Below are positions 32,413 through 32,459 of a stretch of DNA of 32,459 nucleotides, piece by piece (the stretch's first letter is position 1; the number at the start of each line of letters is the position of its first letter). The notes under the pieces were generated by a model. It did not search any database. It saw nothing but the letters and a program-made list of their open reading frames with translations, and was not told the DNA's origin. This DNA comes from Tissierellales bacterium (GTDB lineage: Bacteria > Bacillota > Clostridia > Tissierellales > JASKZW01): the NCBI GenBank assembly GCA_030152145.1, contig JASLIL010000054.1, positions 1-32,459 of the forward strand, read 5' to 3'. Made by a program: the position numbers and the translations under genes.

Positions 32413-32459
32413 ATGAATGGGAAAAAATTAACTGCCCTTTTACTATCCTTTATAATCTT
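32413..32459 (+). CDS. Start of a secreted or membrane protein, cut by the window end
   Basis: Only 15 codons are present. ATG 32413 follows TGGAGGATG with good spacing. The peptide begins MNGKKLTALLLSFII, a basic start and a hydrophobic core typical of a signal peptide or first membrane helix. A TTGACA (32338) and a TATACT (32373) lie upstream but are 29 nt apart, so the promoter is unresolved. The gene is divergent from the tandem paralogues. Confidence 0.55.
   Translation, partial: MNGKKLTALLLSFII

Noticed and set aside
1..32459. CRISPR array, insertion sequence or attachment-site duplication
   Set aside because: No regularly spaced repeats, transposase motifs or flanking direct repeats were seen; only the 11-bp Pho-box-like units and the CoADR repeats are repetitive.

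Overview
The window is chromosomal DNA from a low-GC, Gram-positive anaerobe, probably a clostridia-like Firmicute near the Tissierellales. Genus-level placement is inference. The evidence is AT-rich sequence with heavy AGA/AGG and ATA codon use, strong AGGAGG/AGGTGAT ribosome binding sites with many TTG and GTG starts, a serine T-box, GdpP, a DnaD plus DnaC-type helicase loading pair, a YedF/DUF3343 pair, a flavodiiron protein and a CoA-disulfide reductase-rhodanese. Coding density is high. No insertion sequence, prophage or CRISPR array was seen.

Layout. (1) 1-1.2 kb, minus: an encapsulin operon, cargo first and then shell. The cargo is an encapsulated-ferritin homologue that appears to have lost most of its ferroxidase ligands. 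(2) 1.25-2.7 kb: a MocR regulator, divergent from a three-gene membrane operon (DUF5711, CvpA-like, polytopic protein) with an 89-nt gene overlap. (3) 5.2-7.2 kb: yedF, DUF3343, mscS, DUF951, a candidate sulfur/selenium handling cluster. (4) 7.3-9.2 kb: a fold-type I aminotransferase and an HdeD-like protein. (5) 9.3-14.9 kb, minus: the full phosphate operon pstS-pstC-pstA-pstB-phoU-phoB-phoR, preceded by a tandem array of 11-bp Pho-box-like repeats. Its PstS appears circularly permuted. (6) 15.1-24.9 kb: a housekeeping run of rpsF-ssb-rpsR, then DUF2232-gdpP-rplI-dnaB, fprA, dnaD-like, dnaC-like and a small membrane protein. (7) 25.1-30.2 kb: CoADR-rhodanese, tRNA-Glu (minus), niaR with an orphan EIIC-like membrane protein, and T-box-controlled serS. 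(8) 30.2-32.5 kb: a looser region with an XRE regulator, two tandem paralogous membrane proteins of unknown function, and the start of a secreted or membrane protein running off the window.

Functional themes. The phosphate block is a self-contained sense-and-import system. The encapsulin pair, flavodiiron protein and CoADR-rhodanese suggest redox, oxygen and sulfur stress management in an anaerobe. The least ordinary items are the degenerate EncFtn cargo inside an apparently intact encapsulin locus, the permuted PstS, the head-to-head overlapping promoters of niaR and tRNA-Glu, and the tandem small membrane proteins. Protein calls rest on recognised motifs and recalled family sequences, without database searches.
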